Assembly (NCBI GenBank): GCA_010015655.1
Contig: ML976726.1
Coordinates: 62,001 to 126,000, forward strand
From: Bimuria novae-zelandiae CBS 107.79
Taxonomy: Eukaryota > Ascomycota > Dothideomycetes > Pleosporales > Didymosphaeriaceae
Direction of reading: 5' to 3'
DNA length: 64,000 nt
Both the position numbers and the translations under genes were made by a program. The notes under the pieces were generated by a model, which saw nothing but the letters and a program-made list of their open reading frames with translations, was not told the origin of the DNA and did not search any database. This document shows, one piece after another, positions 10,016 through 20,605 of this stretch (positions are counted from its first letter, which is position 1; every line of letters starts with the position of its first letter).

Positions 10016-11971
10016 ATGCTTTTCAAGCAGCTTTTCGGCTCCGTTGCAGCACTCGCATCTCTTGCAGTGGCCGTCGATCTCACTGGGTACGAATATGTGG
10101 TCGTCGGTTCAGGCGCAGGTGGAGGACCTCTTGCTGCTCGTCTTGCGCTCGCGGGCCATAAAACACTTCTTATTGAAGCCGGTGATGATCAGGGCGGCAA
10201 CATTAACTACACCGTCCCTGCGTACAATGCCCGTGTGTCCGAAGATCCCAATCTGGCGTGGAACTTCTATGTCCGCCACTACGCGGACGAGGCAAGACAA
10301 GCCCGGGACTTCAAGACGTCGTATGAGACACCCGATGGCGGCGAGTACACCGGCCTTTCTCCGCCCAAGGGTTCTACAATGAAGGGAACCCTGTACCCGC
10401 GTGTCGGTAGCTTGGGAGGTTGCACCGCGCACAACGCACTCATTGCCATATATCCCCACCAGTCCGACTTCCAGTATGTGGCCGATCTTACCGGCGACAA
10501 ATCATGGGAACCAAGCAATATGCGCAAGTACTTCGAGAAAATGGAAGACAACAACTACCTTGCGGTGCAAACCGGTCAAGGCCATGGTTATGATGGATGG
10601 CACTCTACCGAGTATGCCCCCATCACTATTGTTACCGAAGACGTGCAGCTGTTGAGCATCATCACTGGTGCAGCTTCCGCACTAGGTAGTCTCATCGGCT
10701 CGATCATAGACCTGACTGCTCTGATCGTCGGTGACGCGAACGCCGATACCAAGTCGCGCGACACTGATCCTTCCCTCTATCAGATTCCTATCTCGACGAA
10801 TGATGGCAAGCGCAACGGCGCCCGGGAATTCGTCCTCTCTGTCAGTGAAGCCACCAATGCCGATGGCTCCAAGAAGTATCCTCTCGACGTCAGACTCAAC
10901 TGCTATGTTACCAAGGTCACCTTCGACGAGACTGTTACTCCTCCTCGCGCCACCGGTGTTGAGTTCCTGGATGGCCAGTACCTATACAAGGCCAGCCCCA
11001 AGTCGAAGGGCGCCTCGGGTACGCCTGGCTCTGCTACAGCTTCTCGTGAAGTTATTGTCGCTGGTGGCACTTACAACTCTCCTCAGCTGCTTAAACTTAG
11101 TGGAGTCGGACCCGCAGACGAGCTGAACAAGTTCAACATCTCTGTTGTTGTCGACCTCCCGGGTGTTGGTACCAACCTCCAGGACCACTACGAGACGAAC
11201 GTCCAGGGAAAAGTTCCCAGCAACTTCACCGCATTTGACGGCTGCACCTTCGATGCGTCCGAAGCCGATAAATGCCTCGAAAAGTGGAACAACCCCAGCG
11301 CTACTGAAGGCCGAGGCACTTACGCTTCCCCGGGTCTTGGTGCTACGATGTTCTACAAGAGCAGTGTCGCTGAAAACAACGAATGGGACATGTTCGTGTT
11401 TGGCGGTCCTGTCAACTTCCGCGGCTACTACCCCGGCTATGCTTATAACGCCACCAGCGACCACGACTGGTTTACCTGGGCTATTCTGAAGTCGCACCCA
11501 CGCAACAGCGCCGGAACTGTCACCCTGCGCTCTGCCGACCCTCTCGACGTCCCCGCCATCACTTACAACTACTTTGACACTGGTAATGGCGACTATGAGA
11601 AAGACATCACTGCTATGCGCGAGGCCATCAGCCTCGCTCGCAAGTCTTTCGCGGCTCAACAAGTTGAAATTAACGAAGTTTTGCCCGGGGCTGACGTGAC
11701 GAGCGATCAGGATCTCGCCGACTACGTTAAGGACACCACCTGGGGTCATCACGCGTCGTCTACGTGCCCAATCGGCGCTGACGACGATGAAATGGTGGTG
11801 CTCGACAGCAGCTTCAGGGTAAGGGGCACTGCGGGACTGCGTGTTGTCGATGCCTCAGTGTTCCCCAAGATACCCGGCACCTTTACAGCTGTGTCGACCT
11901 ACATGATTGCCGAGAAAGCAGCAGACGTTATCCTTTCCCAACTGGCAAGCTCTAACTCAACCAAGGCGTAA
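10016..11971 (+). CDS. Secreted GMC-family flavin oxidoreductase
   Basis: The single-exon gene encodes 651 residues. The N-terminus is a hydrophobic signal peptide (about residues 1-19), so the protein is probably secreted. The FAD-binding dinucleotide fold is plain: VVVGSGAGGG at residues 28-37, then the ribose-binding acid in LLIEAGD (about 51-57). A second FAD contact region is GSLGGCTAHNALIA near residue 131. The C-terminal block WGHHASSTCPIG (about 576-587) holds the active-site His and is followed by LRVVDASVFPKIPGTF. Where glucose oxidases have a second catalytic His, this protein appears to have Thr (about 622), so its substrate and mechanism may differ from glucose or aryl-alcohol oxidases. 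The family oxidises alcohol groups with O2 or a quinone as acceptor. Several NxS/T sites fit glycosylation. The substrate cannot be told. A P450 pseudogene follows 310 bp downstream on the same strand. Confidence 0.95.
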   Translation: MLFKQLFGSVAALASLAVAVDLTGYEYVVVGSGAGGGPLAARLALAGHKTLLIEAGDDQGGNINYTVPAYNARVSEDPNLAWNFYVRHYADEARQARDFKTSYETPDGGEYTGLSPPKGSTMKGTLYPRVGSLGGCTAHNALIAIYPHQSDFQYVADLTGDKSWEPSNMRKYFEKMEDNNYLAVQTGQGHGYDGWHSTEYAPITIVTEDVQLLSIITGAASALGSLIGSIIDLTALIVGDANADTKSRDTDPSLYQIPISTNDGKRNGAREFVLSVSEATNADGSKKYPLDVRLNCYVTKVTFDETVTPPRATGVEFLDGQYLYKASPKSKGASGTPGSATASREVIVAGGTYNSPQLLKLSGVGPADELNKFNISVVVDLPGVGTNLQDHYETNVQGKVPSNFTAFDGCTFDASEADKCLEKWNNPSATEGRGTYASPGLGATMFYKSSVAENNEWDMFVFGGPVNFRGYYPGYAYNATSDHDWFTWAILKSHPRNSAGTVTLRSADPLDVPAITYNYFDTGNGDYEKDITAMREAISLARKSFAAQQVEINEVLPGADVTSDQDLADYVKDTTWGHHASSTCPIGADDDEMVVLDSSFRVRGTAGLRVVDASVFPKIPGTFTAVSTYMIAEKAADVILSQLASSNSTKA

Positions 11972-12280
11972 AGCGTCATATTCAGCTTGGTGAAACGGTC
12001 GCAACGGTGGCACGCTGCACGTACATACTTGATCTGTCATATCTGTGATAATATATATTATATTGATGTAATTCTTCATGTATTTCCTGATTACGGAGTA
12101 ATGCTGATGGTTTCTTATCTTCACCTCTATCTGCTATTGCCGGGTGACGACGCCCGGTCGGCAACACTGCGGCGCGATCCTGGGGCGTAGCTTGTTCGTG
12201 CAATCAGCGCAAACATACAATAGCTGCCGAAATCTCAAAGGTGGCCAGCTAGCTACAAGGCTTTTTCTTCCTATCCTCTA
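11972..12280. other. Intergenic region between GMC gene and P450 pseudogene
   Basis: The GMC 3' end and the P450 upstream region. It includes an AT-rich stretch near 12040-12075 that could serve 3' processing. No gene seen. Confidence 0.6.
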
Positions 12281-13949
12281 TTGCACGGTTCGTTGACTAT
12301 GTTGTGTCTTATCTTTCTCACGCTCTGCATGTGCCTCGCGGGGCCCAGGATAATCTCCTACATCCAACGCACTATCCGCAAGGGCCAGCTAGGGTGCAAA
12401 GACCCATCCTCTTACCCTCACCGGGATCCAATATGGGGAATCGACCTCTTCATCAAAACGATGCGAGCTCTGGGCTCCGGAACCTATCTTCAGTGCGGAT
12501 CCGCCCTCTACTGTCAATTTAAAAGCAAAACCTTCATGAGCAACTCTTTTGGCACTACAAGTTACCACACCGTAGACCCCGAGGTTGTAAAAAGCTACCA
12601 ATCGACACATTTCAAGGACTTTGGCTATGAACCGCTTCGCTACCACCTCGCTGAAAACCTGTGGGGTAATGGGATCGCCGTTGCGGATGGGCAGAGCTGG
12701 ACGGCTGCGCGTAGCTTCATCCGGCGGAGTTTTTAAATTGTGCACACGGCGAATCTTGAGCGGCTGGAATATCCTGTTAAGAAGTTCATGGGCTTGACTC
12801 CTTCCGACGGGTCTACTGTTGATCTGCTACCCTCTGTTCAAGCGCTTGGTTAGTGGATGATCTTTTGTCTTCTGTTCAAGGGGGTTGATCAGAGTACTGA
12901 CAATTTTCAGATCCTGGACACGTCGAGCGAGTTTATATTCGGGCAGTCCCTGAATGCTTTATACGACCCGGACGTAGAATTCATGCACGCTTTCGAATAT
13001 GCGCAACGCGGAACGGGCATAAGAATGTTTCTTGGTCGGCTTAGCTTTCTCCATCAGGATGCTAAGTGGTACGCTGCTTGTACCAAGGTTACCGACTTCT
13101 GCGATCAGCGGGTGGAGGAAGCGATGCAGAGGTTTAAAAAAAGGGCAGGAACGTCGCACCGAGAAAGACCGTCTTCGCCTCATTGATGAAGCGGCGAACC
13201 TTATCAAAGATCGATATACGCTTCGCTCGTTAGTGCTGAGTGTGTTTAGCCCTGCACACGACGGGGCTGCTGTCACATTGAGCAATGTCTTTTTCCATCT
13301 TGCTAGACACCCGAGGGTGTGGAGCAAGCTCCGATCAGAGATCATGAAAGATGCGTCGCAGCCAATTACATACGAGCTTCTCAACTCGTATACTTACTTG
13401 AAGAACGTGTTCCGCGAAAGTAAGAGCCTTGTGACAATCTCTAGCCCGCGAATGCTGATTGCATGCAGCTCATCGACTGACACCTATCGTCAACGGCACT
13501 CAGCGCATCTGCCTCAACGTAAGCCTTACCCAGCCATCAAGGTTCCAACGCCTTTGCTAATTGCGCTTCTATTTCAGGACGTCGTTCTCCCCTGCGGTGG
13601 AGGTACCGATGGAAGTGCGCCCCTCTACTGTCGCAAAGGCGACCTCATCGGCGCAGGCTATCGTACAATGATGCGTGATCCGGACTTCTGGGGCCCTGGT
13701 GCGGAGCAGTTCATGCCAGAGAGATGGGAGACGGTACGACCGGGGTGGGAGTATCTGCCTTTTGGCGGCGGGCCTCGACAGTGTGTGGGAATGAGGCTGG
13801 TCTTTACGGAGTGCGCGTTTACGACCGTGAAGACTATGCGTGCGTTTGAACGGTTGGAGAATAGAGATGAGGAGTTTGAGTGGAAGGAACAGATGCGGAT
13901 GACGTGGCAGAATAAGAATGGGACGCTGGTAGGGCTGGTAAACGATTGA
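12281..13949 (+). pseudogene. Cytochrome P450 (CYP52-clan-like), broken
   Basis: A near full-length microsomal P450 can be followed in four exons: 12281-12848, 12911-13419, 13469-13518 and 13578-13949, with introns of 62, 49 and 59 bp that have GT...AG ends. It has an N-terminal hydrophobic anchor, a K-helix ExxR (RETHR, made by joining exons 2 and 3), PERW near 13720 and the haem loop FGGGPRQCVG near 13760-13790. The overall pattern resembles fungal CYP52/alkane- or fatty-acid-hydroxylase relatives. Three lesions are seen. There is an in-frame TAA at 12734-12736. There is a one-base excess at the exon 1/intron 1 junction near 12848, and a second at the seven-A run 13136-13142, where the frame shifts. 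The I-helix reads SPAHDGAAVT rather than the usual GxDTT. It once would have hydroxylated a hydrophobic substrate at the ER; now it is probably inactive. Sequencing error at the A run is possible but does not explain the stop. Confidence 0.85.
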
Positions 13950-14227
13950 GGGATTTGAGAATGAGATTTTTTGGGACAGAGTTGTTGTTGAGATCATCTG
14001 AAGGGGACCCGCTAGCTAGGCATTTTAGTGCCGGCGGCATTCACTGCAACGAAGCATTTGATATCAAGGACCGAATCAAATCAATGTTTCTCTTCTTGTT
14101 ACGGATTCAGAAGCAGCTGCACCCATGAGCGAGACTACCCTACTCACACCAAGCCAGGTGCGCGGGGATCAAGCGCACGTACGTTCCAATCTCTCGTGTC
14201 GTCCAGACACTACACATCAACGACAGC

Positions 14228-14536
14228 CTATTCGGCGTAAGGTTGGCCTTCATCAAGCTCATACCCTGTGATTTCGTATATAACACCTGTTCCGTTCTGA
14301 ACCTGCCGTTCCTGAACTCGCCTGGGGCGAAAATTGCTTTCCCTCACCGAACGCTGGGCGACGGCGACGGCTACGGCTGCTTCGAGGGTACTGTGGATGG
14401 AGTGTACACCGGTGTTGCCAATCCGAGGACCTTGGTGGCCTTGGTACAGATAAAGGGTTTGTAGTACGACGTATACCGGAAGATTGCAAGGCGGGCGGTA
14501 TGTGAGGTGATCGGCGGAGTTTGAAGGCGTCGCCAT
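14228..14536 (-). CDS. Small hypothetical protein (102 aa)
   Basis: An ATG-started frame of 102 codons lies between the P450 pseudogene and the RidA gene. It has no signal peptide or membrane segment. A short VYVVLQTLY strand followed by a STLEAAVAVAVA helix resembles the layout of small fungal proteins of unknown function, and the C-terminus is acidic (GYELDEGQPYAE). The opposite strand is also open over much of this stretch (73 codons at 14243-14464), so coding status is uncertain. No function is proposed. Confidence 0.35.
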   Translation of the reverse strand: MATPSNSADHLTYRPPCNLPVYVVLQTLYLYQGHQGPRIGNTGVHSIHSTLEAAVAVAVAQRSVRESNFRPRRVQERQVQNGTGVIYEITGYELDEGQPYAE

Positions 14537-15289
14537 TGTTGTATAGGGTGTGTTGAATGAACTTTTTAATCTTGCGAAAGCTGTGTGTACTTAGCTCACG
14601 CTACGAGTGAGTCTTGTGGGTGACGAAATCACGTACGAGGCCGAGGGCGATGATGTCGAGATGCTCTGGGGGAGGTCGTGGCATTGACTTTTGGTGTGGG
14701 AGCGAAAGGGAAGAAAGCAAAAAGAAAAGGTTGTGGCCTTATGACTAATACGGGCTGCCGGAACAGAAAATTTGCGGACCACCGTATTCTGCTATGTCTC
14801 GTTGAGGGCGATAAATAGCCATTTTTGTCGTTGAGGATGATAGAATGCCATTTCTTTCGTTCCCAGTGATAGATAGCAGAGATGCCGAAGAACACCAACA
14901 GTGGGTCGACCGAAGACACAACAACAATTTTTCCAAGATTTTTTTTAACTTGAATCATCGTGTAAAGTGAGATCGTTGAACTTGGAGGAGGATGGGGAGA
15001 GCCAGGTGCGCTACGATAAGTCCATGAGCTGGATGTGGAATGTCCTGGATACTTCGCTGGAATAAAGCTGCACTGCAAATTGGAAAATTTAAGTATATTA
15101 TCACTGTTACCAAGATAGACATGACATTATAGTATCGGATTTTAAAAAGTGTGCTTTGGCGTGATAATGTCGTTACGACATTCGTCCGTCCTCGAAAGGA
15201 GCATGTTGCTGAAAAACTAAAAAGGCACGCCCTTCGGACAAAGCTACAGTACCAGAGTTCAGACATATATTCAAAAGTCTCCGTCCTTC
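14537..15289. other. Intergenic region, no supported gene
   Basis: Contains overlapping open frames on the minus strand (up to 149 codons at 14629-15078) that are Ser/Pro/Arg-rich or low complexity, with no domain. An AT-rich stretch at 15070-15150 lies just past the 3' end of the RidA-like gene. No gene called. Confidence 0.6.
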
Positions 15290-15748
15290 CTAACCGTGCA
15301 CAATAGCCCAAACCTCACACTCATACAACAACTCCTTCGTTGCCAATGCCGCAACCCCCAGCACCGTGTCCGGCGGACGATGCCCCTCACCCTCCTTATC
15401 CATAAACTCCATCCAATGATGGCCCCACACACGCGTCAATTCCTCTTCGCTTTCGACGCCCACACGACCGGTGTCTTTAACAATAAGGTGCTTCACGTGG
15501 ATGATGTCGCGCGGAGTGGCGCCCGCCGCTTTCAGGGCATTCAGAATGTTTTGGTAGGCGAGTTTAACCTGGGCATCGAAGCCGTCGACGACTTTGTCGG
15601 TCTTGCCATCGAGACCCACTTGTCCGGCGAGGGTGATGAGCTTCGATGTTGGTAGGAGGGGTGTAACGGAGATTTGTGAGTACGTTGGCGGGGGTGTTGG
15701 GACGTCGGGCGGGTTGAAGGCGTGCGGCTTGTTTGATGAGCTGGACAT
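15290..15748 (-). CDS. RidA/YjgF/YER057c/UK114-like protein
   Basis: The single-exon gene gives 152 residues from the preferred ATG at 15748; an upstream in-frame ATG at 15793 would add 15 residues lacking family similarity. The RidA fold is recognised by KLITLAGQVGLDGKT, then the helix QVKLAYQNILNALKAAGATP with DIIHVKHLIV, and the C-terminal strand LLYECEVWAIVH. Canonical RidA enzymes hydrolyse reactive 2-aminoacrylate-type imines using an Arg at the start of the R-S-x-V-x-V block. Here that block reads PPDTVLGVAAL, so the Arg appears to be Asp. It may therefore belong to one of the Rid subfamilies without imine deaminase activity. There is no targeting signal, so cytosolic location is likely. 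The 3' end is 753 bp from the 102-aa hypothetical. Confidence 0.88.
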   Translation of the reverse strand: MSSSSNKPHAFNPPDVPTPPPTYSQISVTPLLPTSKLITLAGQVGLDGKTDKVVDGFDAQVKLAYQNILNALKAAGATPRDIIHVKHLIVKDTGRVGVESEEELTRVWGHHWMEFMDKEGEGHRPPDTVLGVAALATKELLYECEVWAIVHG

Positions 15749-16343
15749 TGTAGACTTGTGTATACTCTTGGTGTACTCTGTAACTTGTGACACGATTTGG
15801 ATCTGTGGCCTTTTTTTTTAAACTATTAGTTGAAGGTGAGGGGAAATGATCTGGCCTTGATGGACTGCACGCCACGCATCTTAACAGTGTTAGTGTGGAG
15901 CTAATACGGTCTAGTGTTCATGTTCAACCCCGCGAACGCCAGGCATTTCGCTATTAACTGTTTTCAATAGGCACCGAAAACTCATTCGAGAAGTAGATAG
16001 GAACGTATCTGGCTCTTTGGAAGTTGAGATGCCTTCTGCATTTCCATCTCGGTCCTGCTACCCAATCTCAAAGAAAGTTCGGCAAAGAAAAAATATAGAT
16101 ATTCAGGACTACACGTCTATCCTCTAGGGTATGTACGGTGCACCGCCCGGTCCACGTGTCTCCGTTGATGCCCGCCGTCGTCCTCGCCCCCGCTACCATC
16201 CAGTTAACGCCTAGAACCCCATTCCAGAACCCCATTAGAAACTTTTCGCCTGTGCACACATAGAAGCCTTTACGCTCAGTCGCGAAGATAAATGAATACG
16301 ATGGAAAGATGACGAGTGACCGGAAATGCCTCTGGAAGTCGAC
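15749..16343. other. Intergenic region upstream of the RidA gene
   Basis: Contains the RidA promoter side and the 3' flank of the ceramide synthase gene (both genes are on the minus strand). Nothing else supported. Confidence 0.6.
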
Positions 16344-17994
16344 TCAGCTCGGCTTATCGCAGCCGATGCGCCCCAGCAGCTCCTTGTGGTCACCATGGCC
16401 AGGAATGCTGATCCCGCTCGCTCGTGTCGTTCTCTGAGTTTTGCTCCTCCGCACGTTCGCGGCGCTATTAATATTGCTTTTCCTAGCCGCGAAGTTGAGG
16501 GCCTCGACGCCGACTTCTTCTTCCAAGGGGGCGGCAGACACATTCTGTGCGTCATATCCCGTCTTGACGCCGTCGATCTTCTCATCAACTTCCTCATCGT
16601 CGCCCTCGTCATCCGAGCGCACGTCGTCGGCGGAGTTGCCTCGTACAACATTGATCACGACCTTGATGATCATGCAGAACCATAGGAAAATGATGGCTTG
16701 CAAGCTCAATAAGAGACCCAGGAAGCTATACCGTATGGTCGGATTCCAGCACACGGGTCCTTCGCGATCGGTGTATGCTTTGACCAGGTTCAACCAGGCA
16801 ATATTGCCACCGAGAGCGTCGTACTTGGCAGAGTCACTCGCAGGAACCATGGTGCCGTCGTTGAAGTAGCAGCCGGACTGTATGTCGATGGGCGCATGTT
16901 TGTAGACGGAGTAGATGACTATGGGGAAGAAGATTTGGCGAGTCACGAGCCAGACGACAACGAAGAGACCGAAGAAGATGTCGCAAGTCTTGGCGTAGCC
17001 CAAGTACTTGAGCAGTTTGGCAGTCTATCAAGAAGTTAGCATGGGTGGGCTGCACACCGGATGGAGGACTCACCGGCAGTACTATGTCGACCAAATCCAT
17101 GGTGCATAGAATGACGATGCCAACACGTGTGTGATAGAAGCCGTACGACAGGAACAAAAGCGCAATAGTGAAGATGTGATGGGTGAACATCTCGGCGTAG
17201 TCCTTGCGCTTTTCTTCGATATTCACAACGAGAATCTGGGCGATCCAGAAGGCCCACTGCACTAGGTAGTAGAACTTGGACATGCCGGTGATTTCGCGGA
17301 ACGGCCAGCCCTCCCACATGCCGTGCAGATTGAAAAAGTATTCGGAGTGCCAGGTGATGTACTGTGCCACGATTAGCGTTACGATGATGCGCTTGATTGC
17401 GGTCCACGTACAACGCCGAGCGACCACGAGCACACGCAGTAGCAAACCAGCCACGCCTGTTCCTGGAACCTCACCAGGCCCTTCTTCGTCGTAATGCCAC
17501 CCCGCCTAGCCAAAGGCGCCAGGACGTAGTCCATGATGGCTACCCGCAACCCGACGAATATGACCAGCCACAGCGCCACGTACGAGAGATCGTCGGTGCC
17601 GCAGCCATATTTTTCCGTGTCGGGATTGTAATAGGACAGGTGGAAGAACGGGCGTGTGTGCTGGCGCGCGCGAGGGAAGAAGACGTGGGTGAGGAAGAGG
17701 AGCGAGAGGAGGTTCACGGATATACCTGTTCGCAAATAATTAGAGGCATATCCAACTACGCGTAGTTTTTACTTGCGGGTCTGACATACCGATTTGGTGT
17801 TCGCAGAGCTGCATGCACAGGTAGGTAAAGAGTCCGTCGTTCTCTGTCCGCGGTTTCGCCCTCTTGTACGGTTTGTGTGCGTCATTTGCGCCGTCCATCT
17901 TCTCGTCGCTGGTATGAGCAGCCTCGGTGCGGTTCCCCAGCCCGCCTGTATCTGAACTGAGGCAGCTTGTCATGTTGTGTAGAGTGCGTCCCAA
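16344..17994 (-). CDS. Ceramide synthase, LAG1/TLC-domain
   Basis: The four exons are 17994-17790, 17725-17412, 17361-17074 and 17024-16344. All introns (64, 50 and 49 bp) have GT...AG ends and keep frame. The product is 495 residues, or 488 from the next ATG at 17973. It joins a sphingoid base to fatty acyl-CoA to make (dihydro)ceramide in the ER membrane. After a charged cytosolic N-terminus come several membrane spans and the TLC domain. The Lag motif is intact: VVNIEEKRKDYAEMFTHHIF carries the two essential His, and CTMDLVDIVLP follows. The C-terminus is a long acidic, Ser-rich tail (DDVRSDDEGDDEEVDEKID). The HPRARQHTRPFFHLSYYNP-type N-terminal block is typical of fungal Lag1/Lac1. A fungal genome usually has two or three paralogues; which one this is cannot be told. 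Its 5' side is 1.1 kb from the Bax-inhibitor gene. Confidence 0.93.
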
Positions 17995-19101
17995 TTGGTG
18001 GCGTGTATCTGGCGACCGCGGGTAAGGGAGGGCAAAGAGCAGCGATGCTGGCCCGGAGGCGATTGCAGCCGAGTGTCGTAAACAAGCGTTCGTGTCTCGT
18101 GAATGTGTGTGCTTCCTGTGCTCAGACTGGGAGTCCCGACGACGATCGATGGATGCGCAATTAGGTGGTAACGAGCGTTGTTCGTCTGCCTTCCCTTCCT
18201 AAGAATGGGCGAACATGGACGATGTGTGGGGAGAGCTGTGCTAGGGAGCAGAGTTGGCGAGCGGGTGCGCGGTAGTTTTGGCGGGGATGGTCGTTTCGAA
18301 CGGGCGGACAGGCGGTGAATGCAGGGCAAGAGTGCGCGGATCGCACCTCCTTTTTCTGTGCTTCTCGCACTGGTCGTGCAGATCACCGGGAAGCTTGCAA
18401 GTGTCGGCCCTCAGCTCGCAGCAATCAGGTGAATTGGTCTTGATCCAGGTCGTGTCCACCGACAAACAGTCCAGGTTCACGTTCGCGTCAATGGGCCCCG
18501 CAAATATCGACGGTCTGGGTCCGCGCACAAATTCGTGAGCGTCAAGTTTCAGGTACAGGCACACAACGAGGGTAGGTGGACAAGCAACAAACAAAACTAC
18601 CACGCCTACTCAGATACAGAGGCCGTAGGGAGACAGAGAGATCTCGCCCCAGTGCCCCGGCAAGCTTCTCTCTTCTGGGCGGAGGCTTCGCTGGTGGCCT
18701 GAGCGCGAACCTTCTCTCTTGCTATTTCGTTTCTTGTTCGAGCCTCCACACAATGCGCCAAGCATCAAGGGTTCGCCGTGCTGTCCAATGGAGCCAATCG
18801 GCGACGCCATGTGCTATGCTCGCCGTCTTAGCACATTGCCCCGCGTAAGGCATGCATATCACGCAACGACTGACAATGACCAGCGACGATGCTTGTAGAA
18901 ATATATCCTATTCGTACGGAAAATGGAAGAGCTCAGGTAGTCTCAAAGGAAAGCTGCCTCGCCAATACATAATTATACCCAGAAATCAGTTCGTCGCATG
19001 GGAATAGTGAAGAAAGACCCCTTGTCCAAACGCCCCGTACAGCCCATGCATCCTAACCCTGCAACACCCAATCATTTATAGCGTACGCATCGAGATCCCA
19101 C
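17995..19101. other. Intergenic region upstream of ceramide synthase
   Basis: About 1.1 kb without a supported gene. Open frames of 60-138 codons exist on both strands, but they overlap each other and show no domain. It probably contains the ceramide synthase promoter and leader and, at the far end, the 3' flank of the Bax-inhibitor gene. Confidence 0.65.
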
Positions 19102-19991
19102 CTAGTTGTTGCTGTTCTGAGAGTTGAGGATCCTCAGGATGGCGAGGAAGAGGTTGATGATGTCCAGGTACAGCGAGATGGCTGCCGCGATCTCTTCTTC
19201 CACGTGGTAGTGGCGCATGATCAGTTGCGTGTCCACCAGGATGTAGCCAGAGAAAATCAATGCTGCGACTACGCCATAACCGAGCTCCATGGTCGACGTC
19301 TTCGGGAAGAAGGCAGACATGAAGCCGAAGAGAATCAAAACCCACAGTCCACCGAACAGATATGGTATCCAGCTCGTGAAGTCGTACTTGGTCTGGCATG
19401 CGAACAGGCTCAGCGCTACGAATATGCCCAGCGTGAAGATGACGGCTTGCAGCACGATGTTGCTGTCTGTGAAGGCGATGACGACGGAGATGGAGTAGGC
19501 CTCCATGGCAGTGAAGCCAGCGAGGAACAGGAGGTTCGTGGGGTACGACTTGCGCTTCCAGAAGGTGAGGCCGAGAAACACAAAGGCTCCGATGAGTGAC
19601 ACCCACATGGGCCACTGGTGCGTCTGGATCCACGTCTTGTATGATGCCGACATCATCGAGAGTCCGCCGAGGAACGCTGTGCCGAGAAGTTGGACGGTCC
19701 TGCGCTGTTAGCCCTATGTTACGCAAACTGTGCGATGCACTCTCTGGCGTCCGCTTACAGGATGGCGTAGACCTTGCGGATGAAGGCCATGCGGATGTCC
19801 AGCGTCGCCTCGGCCACGACGCCTCCAAACTTGAAGTCATCGGGCAAGTTGTCGTTCTCGCTCCTCGCCGCACCAGAGATGAGGGCTTCGCGCGTTGGGT
19901 CCGACGCCTGGTAGCTCGGTGGCGGTTGCGCGTACGAGGGCTCGTCGAGCGAGTCCCGCTGCGGGACGTTGGTGTACTTGGGACCAATCAT
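19102..19991 (-). CDS. Bax inhibitor-1/TMBIM-family membrane protein
   Basis: Two exons, 19991-19759 and 19699-19102, with a 59-bp GTAAGC...CAG intron, give 276 residues. The N-terminal 60 residues are a Pro/Tyr/Gln-rich cytosolic tail (QPPPSYQAS), followed by NLPDDFKFGGVVAEATLDIR, the typical lead-in of fungal BI-1 relatives. Six or seven membrane spans follow, with the conserved GYILVDTQLIM block near the C-terminus and a final ISLYLDIINLFLAILRIL helix. The family (yeast Bxi1/Ybh3 relatives) sits in ER, vacuole or Golgi membranes and affects Ca2+ leak and stress-induced death. The ATG at 19991 is chosen because upstream in-frame codons lack similarity to the family. The next upstream gene is 614 bp away on the same strand. 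Confidence 0.92.
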
Positions 19992-20605
19992 GTCGAAGGC
20001 GGTCACAGGTATATTTTCGCGATGGCCGGGGGTTACTCGAGGTTGCGCGGTCGTAGAGAAGCGTAGGGGCGTGGAAGGCGAGAGGGCGCGGAGGGCTGTG
20101 TTCGTGAATAAGGCAGGCGTCATTTCCCCGCCAAGCCCCAGTGACATAATCGCGCCTTCCCAGCACTTCTCGCGATTTCCATGACACACACTCGTACCAT
20201 CTCCCAACCTACACTCGGTTTTTCCACGACATACCGGTAGCTTGACAGCGCTTTCGTTTCTGGTCACGTTTCCCGATGTTAACCGCCCTCAAGCGTCTTT
20301 GCACCAAGCACATCTCACTGCACCAGGCTCGACCCTTCGGAAGGAGGTCAAAAAGTGATACGCGAACGAACTCACTTACTTCTCGAGCTCAACGATGTAA
20401 TGTTGGACTGCAACAAAATTCATTCAAGGAATGACTAAGACAAAAAGAGAAACAGAGACAGATAGCAACAAAAGAGGCAGAAGTCGCAGAAGAGACATAC
20501 AGTAACACAACAGACAGATGAGAAAGGAGAGCCAAGTAGGAGACCGAAGAGGTATCCAATCCAACGGACCCAAAACCGATTGATCCCACTACCCCAGAAC
20601 TAGTG
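19992..20605. other. Intergenic region upstream of the Bax-inhibitor gene
   Basis: The frame of the Bax-inhibitor gene stays open upstream to 20267 but has no family similarity, so it is read as leader and promoter. The remaining part is the 3' flank of the orphan gene. No other gene seen. Confidence 0.6.

Noticed and set aside
10982..11752. 256-codon open frame on the minus strand
   Set aside because: It lies fully inside the GMC oxidoreductase gene on the opposite strand and shows only a codon-usage shadow (Val/Gly/Ala-rich, no domain).
14629..15078. 149-codon minus-strand frame
   Set aside because: Ser/Pro/Arg-rich with no domain, overlapping other equally open frames; nothing marks it as coding.
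18241..18603. 120-codon minus-strand frame upstream of the ceramide synthase
   Set aside because: A short Leu/Val-rich start followed by Arg/Pro-rich sequence, competing frames on the other strand, no domain. Most likely promoter or leader DNA.
19076..19987. 303-codon open frame on the minus strand overlapping the Bax-inhibitor gene
   Set aside because: It is Arg/His/Ser-rich, spans the intron and is out of frame with the clear membrane protein; a shadow frame.
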